Shown piece by piece: positions 27,481-38,023 of a stretch of DNA of 64,000 nucleotides. The DNA comes from Bacteroidales bacterium (lineage in GTDB: Bacteria > Bacteroidota > Bacteroidia > Bacteroidales > UBA4417). Positions within the stretch are counted from its first letter, which is position 1; every line of letters begins with the position of its first letter. The notes below the pieces were generated by a model. It saw only the letters and a program-made list of their open reading frames with translations, was not told the DNA's origin and ran no database searches. The stretch covers positions 62,001 to 126,000 of the forward strand of contig JADJHD010000013.1 in assembly GCA_016707705.1 (NCBI GenBank). Reading direction: 5' to 3'. The position numbers were made by a program, and so were the translations under genes.

Positions 27481-27711
27481 TTATTCTTCGTTCTTTTTGA
27501 AGTTAAAGCGGCTAACAGCGTAAGCAACGCCGAAAGCTACGAGGATACCGGCACCACCACCTATTGGGGCACCTCCTCCGATTGGCTGGATAGGTTCGCC
27601 ACCGGTCTGACTTCCATTACCTTGTTCACCTGGCAATGGCTGAGCCATCAACGGACCTGCGAGGCATAGAGCCAATCCAAGAACAGATAGAGCAACAACT
27701 ATTTTTTTCAT
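27481..27711 (-). CDS. small secreted protein with PID-CTERM-like tail
   Basis: A 76-residue protein. The N-terminal signal peptide (MKKIVVALSVLGLALCLAG, cleavage near LMAQ) is followed by a short Gly/Pro/Gln-rich stretch. The C-terminal tail has APIGGG, then a hydrophobic helix (GILVAFGVAYAVS) and basic end (RFNFKKNEE). This tripartite end resembles PID-CTERM sorting tails of Bacteroidota, where the motif is usually PIDGG; here the aspartate is glycine. Almost nothing remains once both signals are removed, so it may be a small anchored surface peptide. An ATG at 27720 would add three residues. It lies downstream of the adhesin gene on the same strand. Confidence 0.7.
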   Translation of the reverse strand: MKKIVVALSVLGLALCLAGPLMAQPLPGEQGNGSQTGGEPIQPIGGGAPIGGGAGILVAFGVAYAVSRFNFKKNEE

Positions 27712-27780
27712 ATTTCTCATAGTTTGGTTTTAATGACTGAGAAGTACTCCCCCGGCGGACCGGGGGAAGCACCGTTAACT

Positions 27781-30700
27781 TTAGCGGATGAATACCTTAT
27801 TGCTGGCAACACCAGTGCTGGTAACTACTTTTACCATATAGGTGCCTACTGCAGCGTTCACAGGGATACGGGTTTCATTCTGGCTGCTCATGCTGGTGTG
27901 AACCAGTTCGCGACCTGCCATGTCGAAGATCCATACCTCACCTGCGAGGTTAGTGGTATTGCTGATAACTACGGTACGAAGTACACTGTAGATATTGATA
28001 CCGCTCAGGTTGTTGTTCTGGAAACCGTTAGCTGATTTGAAATGCAGTTTGAAACGATTTTCTGCTTCACCGGTAGCATAGTTGAAGCTGTAAACAGGGT
28101 TGGTACGCAGATTCTGTGTAGCACCAGTCTTCAGGTCTTCCAACCAGATTGGGGTTGTAGCATCAAAGCTTTCCATACCTTCTGAAGTGATGGTATAGGT
28201 TCCGTTTACACCACATTTGAAGCCCAGGTCAATAACATCCTGCTGTGGCAGAGCGTTGATTGAAAGGACGTGACCGTCGGTCATGCTGTACAGGGCAGGA
28301 ACATTAGCGCTGTTCTGCAGTTTGTAAGCATCAAATTCGCCGTCAAATGAAGCAGTAGCTGCATCGTTGAAGTTAACGAAGGTTTCATCAATGTAATTGT
28401 TTCCTTCAGCCTTGAGGCTAAGCAGGTTGGTGAAGCTTTCCTTGTAGAAAGGAATATTGCTGTGTACACGTGCTGCCAAAGGAATAGTTACGCTTGAAGT
28501 GGAAGTACCGGCCTTTACAAAGAAACCGTTTACTGAAGGAATGATACCACCAGTGAGGGCACCAACGCCACCATTGTATGATACATAACCTAAACCGTTC
28601 CATACATAAACACCACCAACAACACCTGATGTTGACATCTGGTTCCAGTCAAGAGCTGATGAGAATGGGTTACCAACGAGGTTCCATCCTGCGCGGTCAG
28701 CATTTGCGCTGGTGTTAAGATTGCTCATGTTGAAAGTTACCTGGTTTGCATTGAGTGAACCTGCAAACAGTGCGGTCTGAGGTACATCCATTCTTACTGA
28801 GTAACCGGTTCCAACTGCAAGTGAGTTAGCAATGGTAAGGTTCATCCAGTCGCCTGTTGGCTCATCATACTGATATGCCCATACTGCGGTCTGGTTGATT
28901 GGGAATACATTTCCGAAAGTGGTAGCCTGTACAGGTGAGGAAATGTAATGATATCCGGTAAGTGGAAATCCTGTTTTACCAGTGCGCTTCCAGCGGTCAG
29001 GAATTCTGAACCGATGAAGGATGCTCCGCTTTCAACTGTGATGCTGACAACGGTTGCTGGTGTACTAAGGGTTGGGAAGTTTACAGTTCCGGCAGGAACA
29101 ATAACTGCTGATGTTGCGCAAGGTACAGCTGCTGGTGTCCAGTTGGCTGCATTGTTCCAGTCGCTGCTTACGCTACCGTTCCATGTTTCAGTTGCGAAGC
29201 ATGGGAGTTCATTGATAGCAACGCTCATAGTGGCTGTTGAAGCACACTGGTTAGCATCAGGAGTAAAGGTGAAGGTGAAAGTACCGGCTACAGCTGTGCT
29301 GATAGCGGCTGGTGACCATGATCCGGTAATTCCTTCGATGGAAGTTCCTGGAAGAGCAGCTGGGGTTGATCCTACAGTAAGGTCCTAAAGCTGTGAAGGT
29401 CGGGGTTACAGTGGTGTTGATGGTCAGGTGGAGGATGCTGGTTACGCAACCTGTTACTGATGTGTAATCACCGCTTGCTGTATAGGTGGTTCCGTTTACT
29501 GCCCATGTGTAAGTTTCACAGGCTGCTACTGTAGTTTCTACAGTGCTGCTTGGAGTAATGGTCAGGTGAAGAACGTTGGTTGAACAACCGTTTACGAAAG
29601 TATAATCACCACTTGCAGTGTAGGTAACACCGTTAACTGCCCAGGTATATGAATCACATGCTGATGCAGTGTACTCATTGTTTCCGCTAGGTGTGATGGT
29701 CAGGTGAAGGATGCTGGTTACGCAACCTGTTACTGATGTGTAATCACCACTTGCTGTGTAGGTGGTTCCGTTAACTGCCCATGTGTATGAATCACAAGCT
29801 GCTGCGGTATATTCAACTACGCTGCTTGGAGTAATGGTCAGGTGAAGTACGTTGGTAACGCAACCTGCTACATAAGTATAATCACCACTTACAGTGTAGG
29901 TAACACCGTTTGCTGCCCATGTGTAAGTATCGCAAGCTGCTGCTGTAGTTTCTACAGTGCTGCTTGGGGTAATGGTCAGGTGAAGTACGTTGGTGACGCA
30001 ACCTGCTACTGAAGTGTAATCTCCACTTGCTGTGTAGGTGGTTCCGTTAACTGCCCATGTGTAGGTATCGCAAGCTGCTACTGTAGTTTCAACAGTGCTG
30101 CTTGGAGTGATGGTCAGGTGAAGGATGCTGGTAACGCAACCTGTTACTGAAGTGTAATCGCCACTTGCAGTGTAGGTGGTTCCGTTAACTGCCCATGTGT
30201 AAGTATCGCAAGCTGCTGCTGTAGTTTCTATAGTGCTGCTTGGGGTAATGGTCAGGTGAAGGATGTTGGTAACGCAACCTGCTACTGAAGTGTAATCGCC
30301 ACTTGCAGTGTAGGTGGTTCCGTTAACTGCCCATGTGTAAGTATCGCAAGCTGCTGCTGTAGTTTCTACAGTGCTGCTTGGAGTAATGGTCAGGAAGAGC
30401 CTGTGAGTTACACAACCAACAACGTAATCATAAACGCCACTGGCGGTGTAGGTGGTTCCATTAACTGCCCAAGTATAAGTATCACATGCATTAGCTTCGT
30501 AGGTTGTAATGCTGCTTGGGGTGATGGTCAGGTGAAGAACATTGGTTACACAACCAACAACATAGGTATAATCACCGCTTGCAGTGTAGGTAACACCATT
30601 GGCAGCCCATGTGTAGGTATCGCATGCTGCTGCTGTAGTTTCTACAGTGCTGGCAGGAGTTTCAGTTACAATTGCACTTCCGGTCATGTTTACAGTCTGA

Positions 30701-31527
30701 GCTGGAGTACACCTGGTGCTGGTAACGGTATAGGTACCTGCTGGCCAGTTGCCAAAGCTAAGGGCTGCGCCTGTTCCGGCGAAAGTAGGATTCTGAGCAT
30801 TGCCATCCTGGTACAAGGTATAAACAGCGTCAGCATCTGATCCTGAAAGACCTACCTGTACGCCTGCACCACCCTGGCAGAATGAACCACCACCGGTAAC
30901 TGCAAATACTGTAGGTACGCAGGAAGGTGCATTCAGAATGAAGGAAGGATTGGTATTGAAACAGGTGGAAGCATTCACTACGATTGCTGTATTCAAACAA
31001 GCTGCATCATATTCCGAAATCTTTGTAGGATAAGGAACGGTTGTGAAGCAGAAGGTAAGATTAGGAATGGAGCTGGCGGTCCAGTCGGCTGTATTGGTAA
31101 GCCTGATACGGCACAGACGGGTTGGAGCGTTTGGATCCTGTGACATTAAGGTACCACCACCGCATCCCGGAGGAGCTTTAGCTGCCAGTTTAACAACATT
31201 GGCAGTCTGAGTGTAAGTTACACTGCTGGGAACCTGTGCGGCAAGCATGGTTGAACTACCGGCAACAATTGCGGCAGTTACTGTTCCACCATTATAAACG
31301 GTGTTGCTCATCAGCACTCCGGCCTGCACGGTGGCAACCTGAATTTGAGTTGCGTTGTCGAGGTCAAGCAGGTTAAGATCAAATTCAAAGATCTTAGACG
31401 ATACCTGTGCCTGTCCGCTGATGGTGTACTGAAAATTTTCAGTCACCTGAGCGCGCAGTCCTGTGAAGGCAAGTAGCACCAGTAGTAGTGGCAGCGCCTT
31501 CAGGAAGAGAGTCATTGATTTTCTCAT
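27781..31527 (-). CDS. T9SS repeat adhesin with two frameshifts
   Basis: Three minus-strand frames join into one protein of about 1250 residues. The N-terminus has a signal peptide (LLVLLAFTGLRAQ) and a cohesin-like beta domain (FEFDLNLLDLDNATQIQVA). Nine 46-residue repeats follow, then Ig-like and PEGA-free beta segments, a GYHYISSPV domain and a T9SS type A sorting domain (IFDMAGRELV, NAAVGTYMVKVVTSTG, SNKVFIR). Frame breaks are near 29374 (two bases missing in a TGTG context; restores YCVGSTPAALPGTS) and near 28964 (one base missing in a C run; restores QDFPLTGYHYISSP). The protein should be secreted and cell-surface attached, probably adhesive. It may be a true pseudogene, but the breaks look technical. 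Confidence 0.8.
29410..30652 (-). repeat. nine tandem 138-bp coding repeats
   Basis: Nine direct repeats of 138 bp encode 46-residue units of the form TAAACDTYTWAVNGTTYTAS ... GCVTNVLHLTITPS. Each has two cysteines (in ACD and GC) that could form an intra-repeat disulphide. Several copies are nearly identical at DNA level, indicating recent duplication or homogenisation. Confidence 0.92.
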
Positions 31528-31667
31528 GTGTTGAAGTTTAGTGGTTAATTATCAATTATTGTTGGGTTATTGACTTACTATTTTATCTGACTAATAACAA
31601 TCATAAAGGTATTTTGATGTTTTCTAATCAGGATTAAGTTTCAATGAACAGTTTGTTATTTTAAAAG

Positions 31668-31697
31668 ACAGGGATTCAGGAAATCCTGAATCCCTGT
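31668..31697 (-). terminator. intrinsic terminator of the dockerin-like gene
   Basis: ACAGGGATTCAGGA (31668-31681) pairs with TCCTGAATCCCTGT (31684-31697), a near-perfect palindrome just past the stop at 31706. The minus strand continues CTTTTAAAA, a modest T tract. Confidence 0.75.
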
Positions 31698-31705
31698 ATT
31701 ACTAA

Positions 31706-34700
31706 TTAAAAAGGTAAAACACTAGCTACGAATGCCGCGTTGTTGTTGTCGATTATGTTAAGGTCGGAGGAGTCAACCAATCCGTCACCGTTCACATCAG
31801 TAACAACATAACCTGCAGTAAAGGCTGTTGATTCGTTATCGCAGTCATTCAGGTCAGATGAGTCAACAAGACCATCCTGATTTTCATCTCCTGAATAAAT
31901 GTAAGCCAGAGCACCAACAAGTTTCTGATTATCGCCGAATGCCTGTGAAACACCTGAGGTGAAATCATAGGTAATTGTGCTTCCGGAGAATGAAACAGTT
32001 GCTGCTGATGCAGTAGTAATACTGTTGCGATGACGGATAACAATGAAGTATGAACTGTTGTATGCAGCTGGGATGGTTGCTGTCATCAGACCTGATGTTG
32101 ATACATTCAGGGCGCTGACTGAGTAAACCAAAGCACCTGCAGCACTGCGAAGTTCAAGAGTTACCTGATCGGCAATACCTGATGCGAAATGAGCACCAAG
32201 CTCATCATAAGCCTGGAACATGGTTCCTGCTACAGGAGCGCCAACTCCTCTGTCAGTTGCAAGTCCTTCGAACAATGCAGTTACATTGAGGGTCTTGTTG
32301 GAGGAATAAGGAATAGCAAAGCCAGTAACTTCGGCACCACCCTGGAACTGTCCAACCAATAGTGTACTACCGGTGGTTTTATTAACCCAACGGAGTTCGC
32401 CTGTTGATGTATAGGCCGCCATAAATAAATCACCGGTTTCACGGTCAAATTCCATATCCTGAGCATAGTTTGCTGCAAGGCCTGTAGGTCCCACAACAGT
32501 AAAGGCTCCGGTAGCCAGGTCAACAGTTCCGATAACATCAGAAATAAGATCCATAGCATAACAATTGCCTGAATTGTCAATTGCCAGGTTTATAAGTAAT
32601 ACATTGGCGGCAGTACTTCCAACTACAGTGGCTGCACCGGTCGACATATTAATTGTATAAAGGCTGGTTTGTGTGGTAGTACTATTATAAGCAACTGCAT
32701 ACATAATACTGTTTGCAGGATTATATGACAAACCTGACATTCCAACACCCATATCACCAATGGTGGTGCGGGCGCCCGTAACTGGATCAATACTTACAAA
32801 GTCATAGGGAGCTACAGTATTGTAAACAGTACCGTACCATAGTTCATTTGCCCAGGTACCTCCGAACACACCGTTAAGTGCGGTCTGGTCTACCAGCAAG
32901 TTGAGTGATCCCGGATCTGAAAGGTTAAACTTAACAGGTCCGTCGACAGTTCCGTTCTGATAAGCATAAACTTGCTTATTAAGATCAAGAACTTTCAAAG
33001 CTTTTGTTACTGAGTTATTTGACAGATCCTGATCTGATCCAAGTGAAGCAGTAGCAACAAATGAATAATCACCCAAAGCATTTGTCCATGGATCAAATAC
33101 TACCTGAGCAGAAGCATTGGTAGCAAGTGCAGTTACGGTCTTTGTTGAACTATATGAACCTGAAGTAATGGTAACATTAAATGTTTCAGTATTAGCACCT
33201 AAGTTCTTAACAGTTGCAAGCGGACTAACAGTACCCAGTGAAACAACCTCTCCATTATCGATGCTCATAACAGCAACATCATGTGAAAGGACTTCAATTA
33301 CCTTTACATTATCTATATAGAGATTATTACCAAACTGACTAGTTGCAGTAAACTTGACTTTATTAGTTCCTGCTGGCAGGGCCAGATTTTGAGTTGCCCA
33401 CTGTGCAGCTGTCGGAACAAAACCAGAAGTTGTAGTTCCTCCAGTATTCATAGTACCGGAAGGCCCGCCAGTCATAACCAGAAGTGAACTCCAGGTAGCA
33501 CCGTTATCTGATGATGCAAAAATCTCAAGACCGTCAAGTTCTGCCTCAGAATAGGCCGCATAGGCGAAGTCAAATGACAGGGTGGGGTTGGTCATGGCAC
33601 TAGCGTCCATCTGGAAGCTAATCAGATCAAAAGGAGTAACGGCACTGATGCTATAAAAATTAGCTTCTGCAGAACCAGTTCCTGAGCCGTAAGCACTAGC
33701 TGTGGATCTAATCCAGGCAGGTGAGCCTGAACTAAGGGACCAGCAAAGTGGTGGGAATACAGCTGAGGCAAATGTTTCATTAAATGGAGCAACTGCAGTA
33801 GCACATAATGTAACAGCATTTGTACCAGTACCAAGCGAATAGGTTGATCCACTGTATGACCATGCCTTGTAATAATACATGGTAGAAGGAGTCAAGCCTG
33901 TATGATTGAATGAAGTTGCATTGTTATACTGAAGGACTGTGCCTCCGCCGGGGATAGTACTGCTTGCAGCATAGGTTGTTCCATCAACAGGAGTTCCAAA
34001 AACACCATCAGTGCTGTAAGCAATAAGAACATTATTGCCACTTGGATTCAAAGCCCATGAAAGATTGATCTGGGTTGTACTTGCCGGAGTTGCGGTAAAT
34101 GCAGATGGATTTACAGTGGCAGCAGGTGCCTGAACCTGTGCTTCAATTCCGTATTTTAAACCAAAACTGGTTGCAAGAGCTGTTAAAGTTCCACCAGTTA
34201 TTGCACCAGTATAGAAGGTATTATCTCTCTGAACATTTTCAACAAAGGTTCCCATGGGATAATATTGTGCAGTTCCAGCTGTTTGGGCCAGTGCTACATA
34301 AAAATCCTCATTGGTAAATGATTGAGCAGAAAGGAAGGAGAAACTCTTAGTTACACCAAGATCTCCAGCAGCTATAACATAATCAGCAGACTGAGTCAGA
34401 ATAGTACCTGCGCTATTCATAAGTACAGCATAAATGGTATTTCCAGTGGTAGCTGCATCAGCAGAGATTACCAGATTGGCTCCCGGAACTACACCGGTAC
34501 CATTCATATGAAATTTTGAAGCAAATAATCCAGTGCCCGGATAGGTATATCCGAAACCATCTGGACCGGCAGTATTATATGTGTATGAGAAGAGGTTATT
34601 ATTCACATTCCCGACCATACTGGTGGAATTGTTCGTTGTCCAGGTCTCTCCACTGATTGCATTTGTTGAAGCGTAAATATTAACATCTTCATTATTTGCA

Positions 34701-35653
34701 GGAGTCCAGGCAAAATTCACCTGAGCTACTGAACCTCCTGCCAACGCAGTAACGGTTTGAGTAGAGGTAAATCTTGTAAATGTATTTGTTGCATCCTTAA
34801 CTGTAACTGTAACATCAAATGTTGTGGCTGTAGCAGATACGTTTGAAGCCCTAACGGTAATAGGAACAGGTGAACCATAAGGTAGTGGCGCCCTTTCCAG
34901 TGTATAAATATTAGTAAGGGAAACAATATCGTTAATAGAGTTATTTACAAAAATAGTGGCAGGACGGAAACTGGATGCTACCAAAGTAGTAGGCAATGCA
35001 GTAGCACTTCTCTGTCCATAAAGTCCATTCGTCAAGGCTGTATTGCAGTTAGCAACCAAAGCTGTTGTTCCAGCGGTGCCTGCATTCGAAAACTCCCAGG
35101 CAACATATACACCACCACCTGTGTAGGTAAATGGCGTACCCCCGGCAAACTGCACAACATATGAACCAGCTGCAATGGGAACTGTCCATGAAGCAATATT
35201 GCTGGCCAGTGTAAATCCAGTTGTGGTCCATGCGGCACCAAGATTGTATGTGGCATCAGTGGTATTCATCAAATACACCTTGAAAGTTCCACTCTGTGTG
35301 GTAGCACCAGCAGTGGCGATTAGGAAACCAATGGCATCAATGGTATATCCTGAAGGAAATCCACTGGCTGCCATCTCAGCAGCAGTCACAAGGTATTCGG
35401 TACGCTGATACTTGTATGAATTACCGGGAGCGCGTGTGTTTCCTGATGTGGATCCATCCGAAGGAAGTGACCACACCTGTAAAACATCAGTATTGTTATT
35501 TATAGTTCCATTGATGGTACTAAGCGGGTTATAATACTCGTCCCCTATCTCAGCACCTCCCTGCAAACTGTTTGGATTATACTTCTGAAGCTTTTGCCCA
35601 TAACCGGTTCCGATCAGTGACAACGCAAGAAGAAATAGTAACAACTTTTTCAT
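31706..35653 (-). CDS. large secreted multidomain protein with C-terminal dockerin-like repeats
   Basis: A 1315-residue intact protein. A signal peptide (about 1-19) is followed by CARDB-like beta domains (about 240-345 and 795-900) and a fibronectin type III domain (about 510-605, NLSWALNPSGN ... GLTPSTMYYYKAWSYS). A MAM/cleaved-adhesin-like domain comes next (about 615-790, with ETFASAVFPPLCW and NNLYIDNVKV), then a propeller-like part (about 930-1110). The last 70 residues hold two calcium-loop repeats, DENQDGLVDSSDLNDCDN and DVNGDGLVDSSDLNIIDN, spaced like a dockerin. The protein ends AAFVASVLPF with no canonical T9SS tail. I infer a surface or secreted protein attached through its C-terminus; the partner is unproven. 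Confidence 0.82.
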   Translation of the reverse strand: MKKLLLFLLALSLIGTGYGQKLQKYNPNSLQGGAEIGDEYYNPLSTINGTINNNTDVLQVWSLPSDGSTSGNTRAPGNSYKYQRTEYLVTAAEMAASGFPSGYTIDAIGFLIATAGATTQSGTFKVYLMNTTDATYNLGAAWTTTGFTLASNIASWTVPIAAGSYVVQFAGGTPFTYTGGGVYVAWEFSNAGTAGTTALVANCNTALTNGLYGQRSATALPTTLVASSFRPATIFVNNSINDIVSLTNIYTLERAPLPYGSPVPITVRASNVSATATTFDVTVTVKDATNTFTRFTSTQTVTALAGGSVAQVNFAWTPANNEDVNIYASTNAISGETWTTNNSTSMVGNVNNNLFSYTYNTAGPDGFGYTYPGTGLFASKFHMNGTGVVPGANLVISADAATTGNTIYAVLMNSAGTILTQSADYVIAAGDLGVTKSFSFLSAQSFTNEDFYVALAQTAGTAQYYPMGTFVENVQRDNTFYTGAITGGTLTALATSFGLKYGIEAQVQAPAATVNPSAFTATPASTTQINLSWALNPSGNNVLIAYSTDGVFGTPVDGTTYAASSTIPGGGTVLQYNNATSFNHTGLTPSTMYYYKAWSYSGSTYSLGTGTNAVTLCATAVAPFNETFASAVFPPLCWSLSSGSPAWIRSTASAYGSGTGSAEANFYSISAVTPFDLISFQMDASAMTNPTLSFDFAYAAYSEAELDGLEIFASSDNGATWSSLLVMTGGPSGTMNTGGTTTSGFVPTAAQWATQNLALPAGTNKVKFTATSQFGNNLYIDNVKVIEVLSHDVAVMSIDNGEVVSLGTVSPLATVKNLGANTETFNVTITSGSYSSTKTVTALATNASAQVVFDPWTNALGDYSFVATASLGSDQDLSNNSVTKALKVLDLNKQVYAYQNGTVDGPVKFNLSDPGSLNLLVDQTALNGVFGGTWANELWYGTVYNTVAPYDFVSIDPVTGARTTIGDMGVGMSGLSYNPANSIMYAVAYNSTTTQTSLYTINMSTGAATVVGSTAANVLLINLAIDNSGNCYAMDLISDVIGTVDLATGAFTVVGPTGLAANYAQDMEFDRETGDLFMAAYTSTGELRWVNKTTGSTLLVGQFQGGAEVTGFAIPYSSNKTLNVTALFEGLATDRGVGAPVAGTMFQAYDELGAHFASGIADQVTLELRSAAGALVYSVSALNVSTSGLMTATIPAAYNSSYFIVIRHRNSITTASAATVSFSGSTITYDFTSGVSQAFGDNQKLVGALAYIYSGDENQDGLVDSSDLNDCDNESTAFTAGYVVTDVNGDGLVDSSDLNIIDNNNAAFVASVLPF

Positions 35654-36600
35654 GTTAGTTGGGTTTAGGTTAATATTGATTTACTGCTTGATAAAAGCCA
35701 TTTGAAGGGTAAACCAAATCAACTACCGTGCGCGAGCTTCGGGTTTGTAATCCGTGAAGTAGATAAATAGTGTTGTCCAAAATTTTCCTTTTAATTGGTG
35801 ATGACTGTTTTCTTAAACCAATGCTGAAAAACAAAGTACTGTAGCAGTAATGAGTGGGCAGTCAATTACCTGAAATGAAAAAGCAAAATGATCGGAAGAA
35901 ATGCCGGATCATGGTCAGATGATCCATCTTAATTATCGACTTTTCAATTTTCGGTGACTTATGTAATCAAAAGATATGCCCTTATTAACATATTGCTGTA
36001 TTCCAACTAAATACGCACACTATCTCTATGTAATCCTAATAAATTCTGTCCGAAAATGGGAATCAACACTTAAAACAGCTCCAAAATTGAATAACATCGA
36101 TACTTTTTCAATACTACCATGCTTTTTTATATGCAACTAACAGCATGTGTTGATAAGATTTAAATAAATATTTCAATTCCCAGAATCACCCTCTTTAAAC
36201 AAATCACTGATTTTATGATACTTAATCATATTTCATTTTTTTAATATGAAAATTTCTACCAAATTAACACGCCGCCTATATGCATTAATAAATCCTAAAT
36301 AAGATAATCGGGCCGCAATCAGACAATAAAAAATCAAATTTCTGTGCTATTCTTCCCAAAAAAGTACAGCAACCAAACCCATATTTTCAATTATTAAATC
36401 CCTGAAAATTGGAACCAATTTGCCGGATTCTGTCATTAGGCAACTTTAAGTCATTTATGTTTTTCCCTGGAATTGTTCAATCATCGGAAATACCCATTAT
36501 TTGATTTAAACACGATTCATTCTAAGTCAATCCTTGACTTTTTGAAATGCTGGAAATTTGCTAAACTAATATCACTTTACTGCATCCGCTAAATGCTTAG
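35654..36600. other. AT-rich gap with no gene seen
   Basis: About 950 bases between the divergent dockerin-like and pdxB genes. No open frame of convincing composition, tRNA or terminator is seen. Close to the 35653 gene there is a short potential hairpin (CTTCGG ... CCGTGAAG near 35733-35757) that would lie in its 5' leader. The remainder is AT-rich and probably regulatory or decayed. Confidence 0.6.
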
Positions 36601-36608
36601 TATCTTTG
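36601..36608 (+). promoter_or_regulatory. -7 promoter box for pdxB
   Basis: TATCTTTG fits TAnnTTTG, 21 bases before the ATG at 36630. Confidence 0.55.
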
Positions 36609-36629
36609 AACGCCAAAACACTGCATGTT

Positions 36630-37763
36630 ATGTTGAAAATTATTGCTGATGCAGGAATTCCCTTTCTACAGGGAGTGCTTGAGCCCTTTGGTTCAATTGA
36701 GTATTTGCCCTCATCTGCAATTACTAATGATTCAGTAAAAGATGCCGATGCAATACTCATTCGAACCAGAACGACCTGCAACAGTCAGCTTCTGGAAAAC
36801 TCAAAAGTTAAATATATTGGGACTGCTACCATTGGCTTTGATCATATCGATCAGGCATATTGCCTTGGCAGGGGAATTGCCTGGACAAACGCAGCAGGGT
36901 GCAATGCTGACTCTGTATGCCAGTATGTAATCAATTCTCTGATATTTCTTGAAAACCAACACAACTCTCAATTGAGCGGTAAAACGCTGGGTATTGTTGG
37001 ATTGGGCAATGTCGGCAGCAGAGTCAAAGCAGCGATGGAGCTTCTTGGCTTGAAGGTTCTTGTGAATGATCCACCCAGGGCTATGACAGAAGGCAATGCA
37101 GCATATGTTACATTGGAAAATCTTCTTGCTCAATCAGATATTGTCAGCCTTCATGTGCCTTTGAACAAGGATGGACAATACAAAACCCATCACTTGATCT
37201 CAAAGCAGGAATTATCTAAGTTCAAAAAAGGGGCCATCCTGATCAATACCTCCAGAGGGGAGGTTGTTAGCAATCCAGAATTGCTAGAAGCCCTGAAACA
37301 AGAAGCAATATCAAATACAATTCTGGATGTTTGGGAAAACGAACCTTACCCTAACAACGAACTGCTTAACCTGTCAGCAATTTCAACACCGCATATCGCA
37401 GGATATTCACTCGATGGTAAAGCAAATGCCACATCCATATTGGTTCAAAACCTTAGCAGACATTTTAACATTCCACTATCCGACTGGAGAGCAGATTTAT
37501 CGCAACACCAGTCACCTCTCATAACTATTGAAGGTAAAGGGAAACTGCCGGAACAAATAGCAAAGGAAGCATTGACTCTAACCTATGATATCTTGTCAGA
37601 TGATCGCCCTCTGCGTGCCAATCCTGACTTTTTTGAGCAACTCAGGTTTAACTATCCTCTAAGGAGAGATATCCAAGCCTATACAGTCCAAATAACAAAT
37701 GGTTCAATTGAGCAAGCTGTTATGCTTGAAAAACTCGGATTTAAAAAAGTCATCTTTGATTAA
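36630..37763 (+). CDS. pdxB: 4-phosphoerythronate dehydrogenase PdxB
   Basis: A 377-residue NAD-dependent enzyme of pyridoxal phosphate synthesis (DXP-dependent route). It starts LKIIADAGIPFLQGVLEPFG and has IGTATIGFDHID, the cofactor loop GIVGLGNVGSRV, the catalytic arginine in NTSRGEVV, the glutamate in DVWENEPYPN, and the histidine in STPHIAGYSLDGKANAT. The SLDGK stretch separates PdxB from other 2-hydroxyacid dehydrogenases. A C-terminal dimerisation domain follows. The ATG at 36630 is preferred to TTG 36606, which overlaps the promoter box. PdxH, of the same pathway, is 9 kb away. Confidence 0.95.
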   Translation: MLKIIADAGIPFLQGVLEPFGSIEYLPSSAITNDSVKDADAILIRTRTTCNSQLLENSKVKYIGTATIGFDHIDQAYCLGRGIAWTNAAGCNADSVCQYVINSLIFLENQHNSQLSGKTLGIVGLGNVGSRVKAAMELLGLKVLVNDPPRAMTEGNAAYVTLENLLAQSDIVSLHVPLNKDGQYKTHHLISKQELSKFKKGAILINTSRGEVVSNPELLEALKQEAISNTILDVWENEPYPNNELLNLSAISTPHIAGYSLDGKANATSILVQNLSRHFNIPLSDWRADLSQHQSPLITIEGKGKLPEQIAKEALTLTYDILSDDRPLRANPDFFEQLRFNYPLRRDIQAYTVQITNGSIEQAVMLEKLGFKKVIFD

Positions 37764-37864
37764 ATCACTTATAAACAGCCATTAAATAAAGTTCCCCAAG
37801 CCTGCCAATCAGATTTTAAGCACTGCCATTTAGCCCCTGCTCCATAACTTTAAAGTTTAGTCTG

Positions 37865-37936
37865 TGCCCGGAACAGGACTCGAACCTGCCTATCCGCCTG
37901 GGCGGACACTGGTCCCTGAAACCAGCGTGTCGGGCA
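37865..37936 (-). pseudogene. tRNA-Leu(CAG)-like remnant lacking the D arm
   Basis: The minus strand reads TGCCCG, then ACACG, an anticodon arm identical to the intact tRNA-Leu(CAG) nearby (CTGGT TTCAGGG ACCAG), a variable arm, the T arm GGTTCGAGTCC and CGGGCA. Compared with the intact gene, 17 bases covering the D arm are missing by a clean deletion. The short acceptor halves TGCCCG and CGGGCA still pair. The variable arm is a palindrome (TCCGCCCAGGCGGA on the minus strand). It lies beyond the terminator of the array. Confidence 0.75.
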
Positions 37937-37983
37937 ATACAGATCAAAAACAACTATTTGATTTTGATGCTTTGCTTGAGAAC

Positions 37984-38013
37984 AAAAAAAGGTTCCTGCT
38001 TTAAACAAGAACC
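37984..38013 (-). terminator. intrinsic terminator of the tRNA-Leu array
   Basis: On the minus strand GGTTC and GAACC form a stem (38013-38009 with 37995-37991) flanked by AAAGG-type pairs and followed by seven T residues (37990-37984). It lies just after the tRNA-Leu(CAG) gene. Confidence 0.75.
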
Positions 38014-38023
38014 CTTTTTCCAG

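Noticed and set aside
27724..28035. 103-codon plus-strand open frame antisense to the adhesin tail
   Set aside because: Shadow of the T9SS sorting-domain coding region.
29410..30652. Regular repeats resembling a CRISPR array
   Set aside because: The units are 138 bp, in frame and encode similar 46-residue modules with no spacers.
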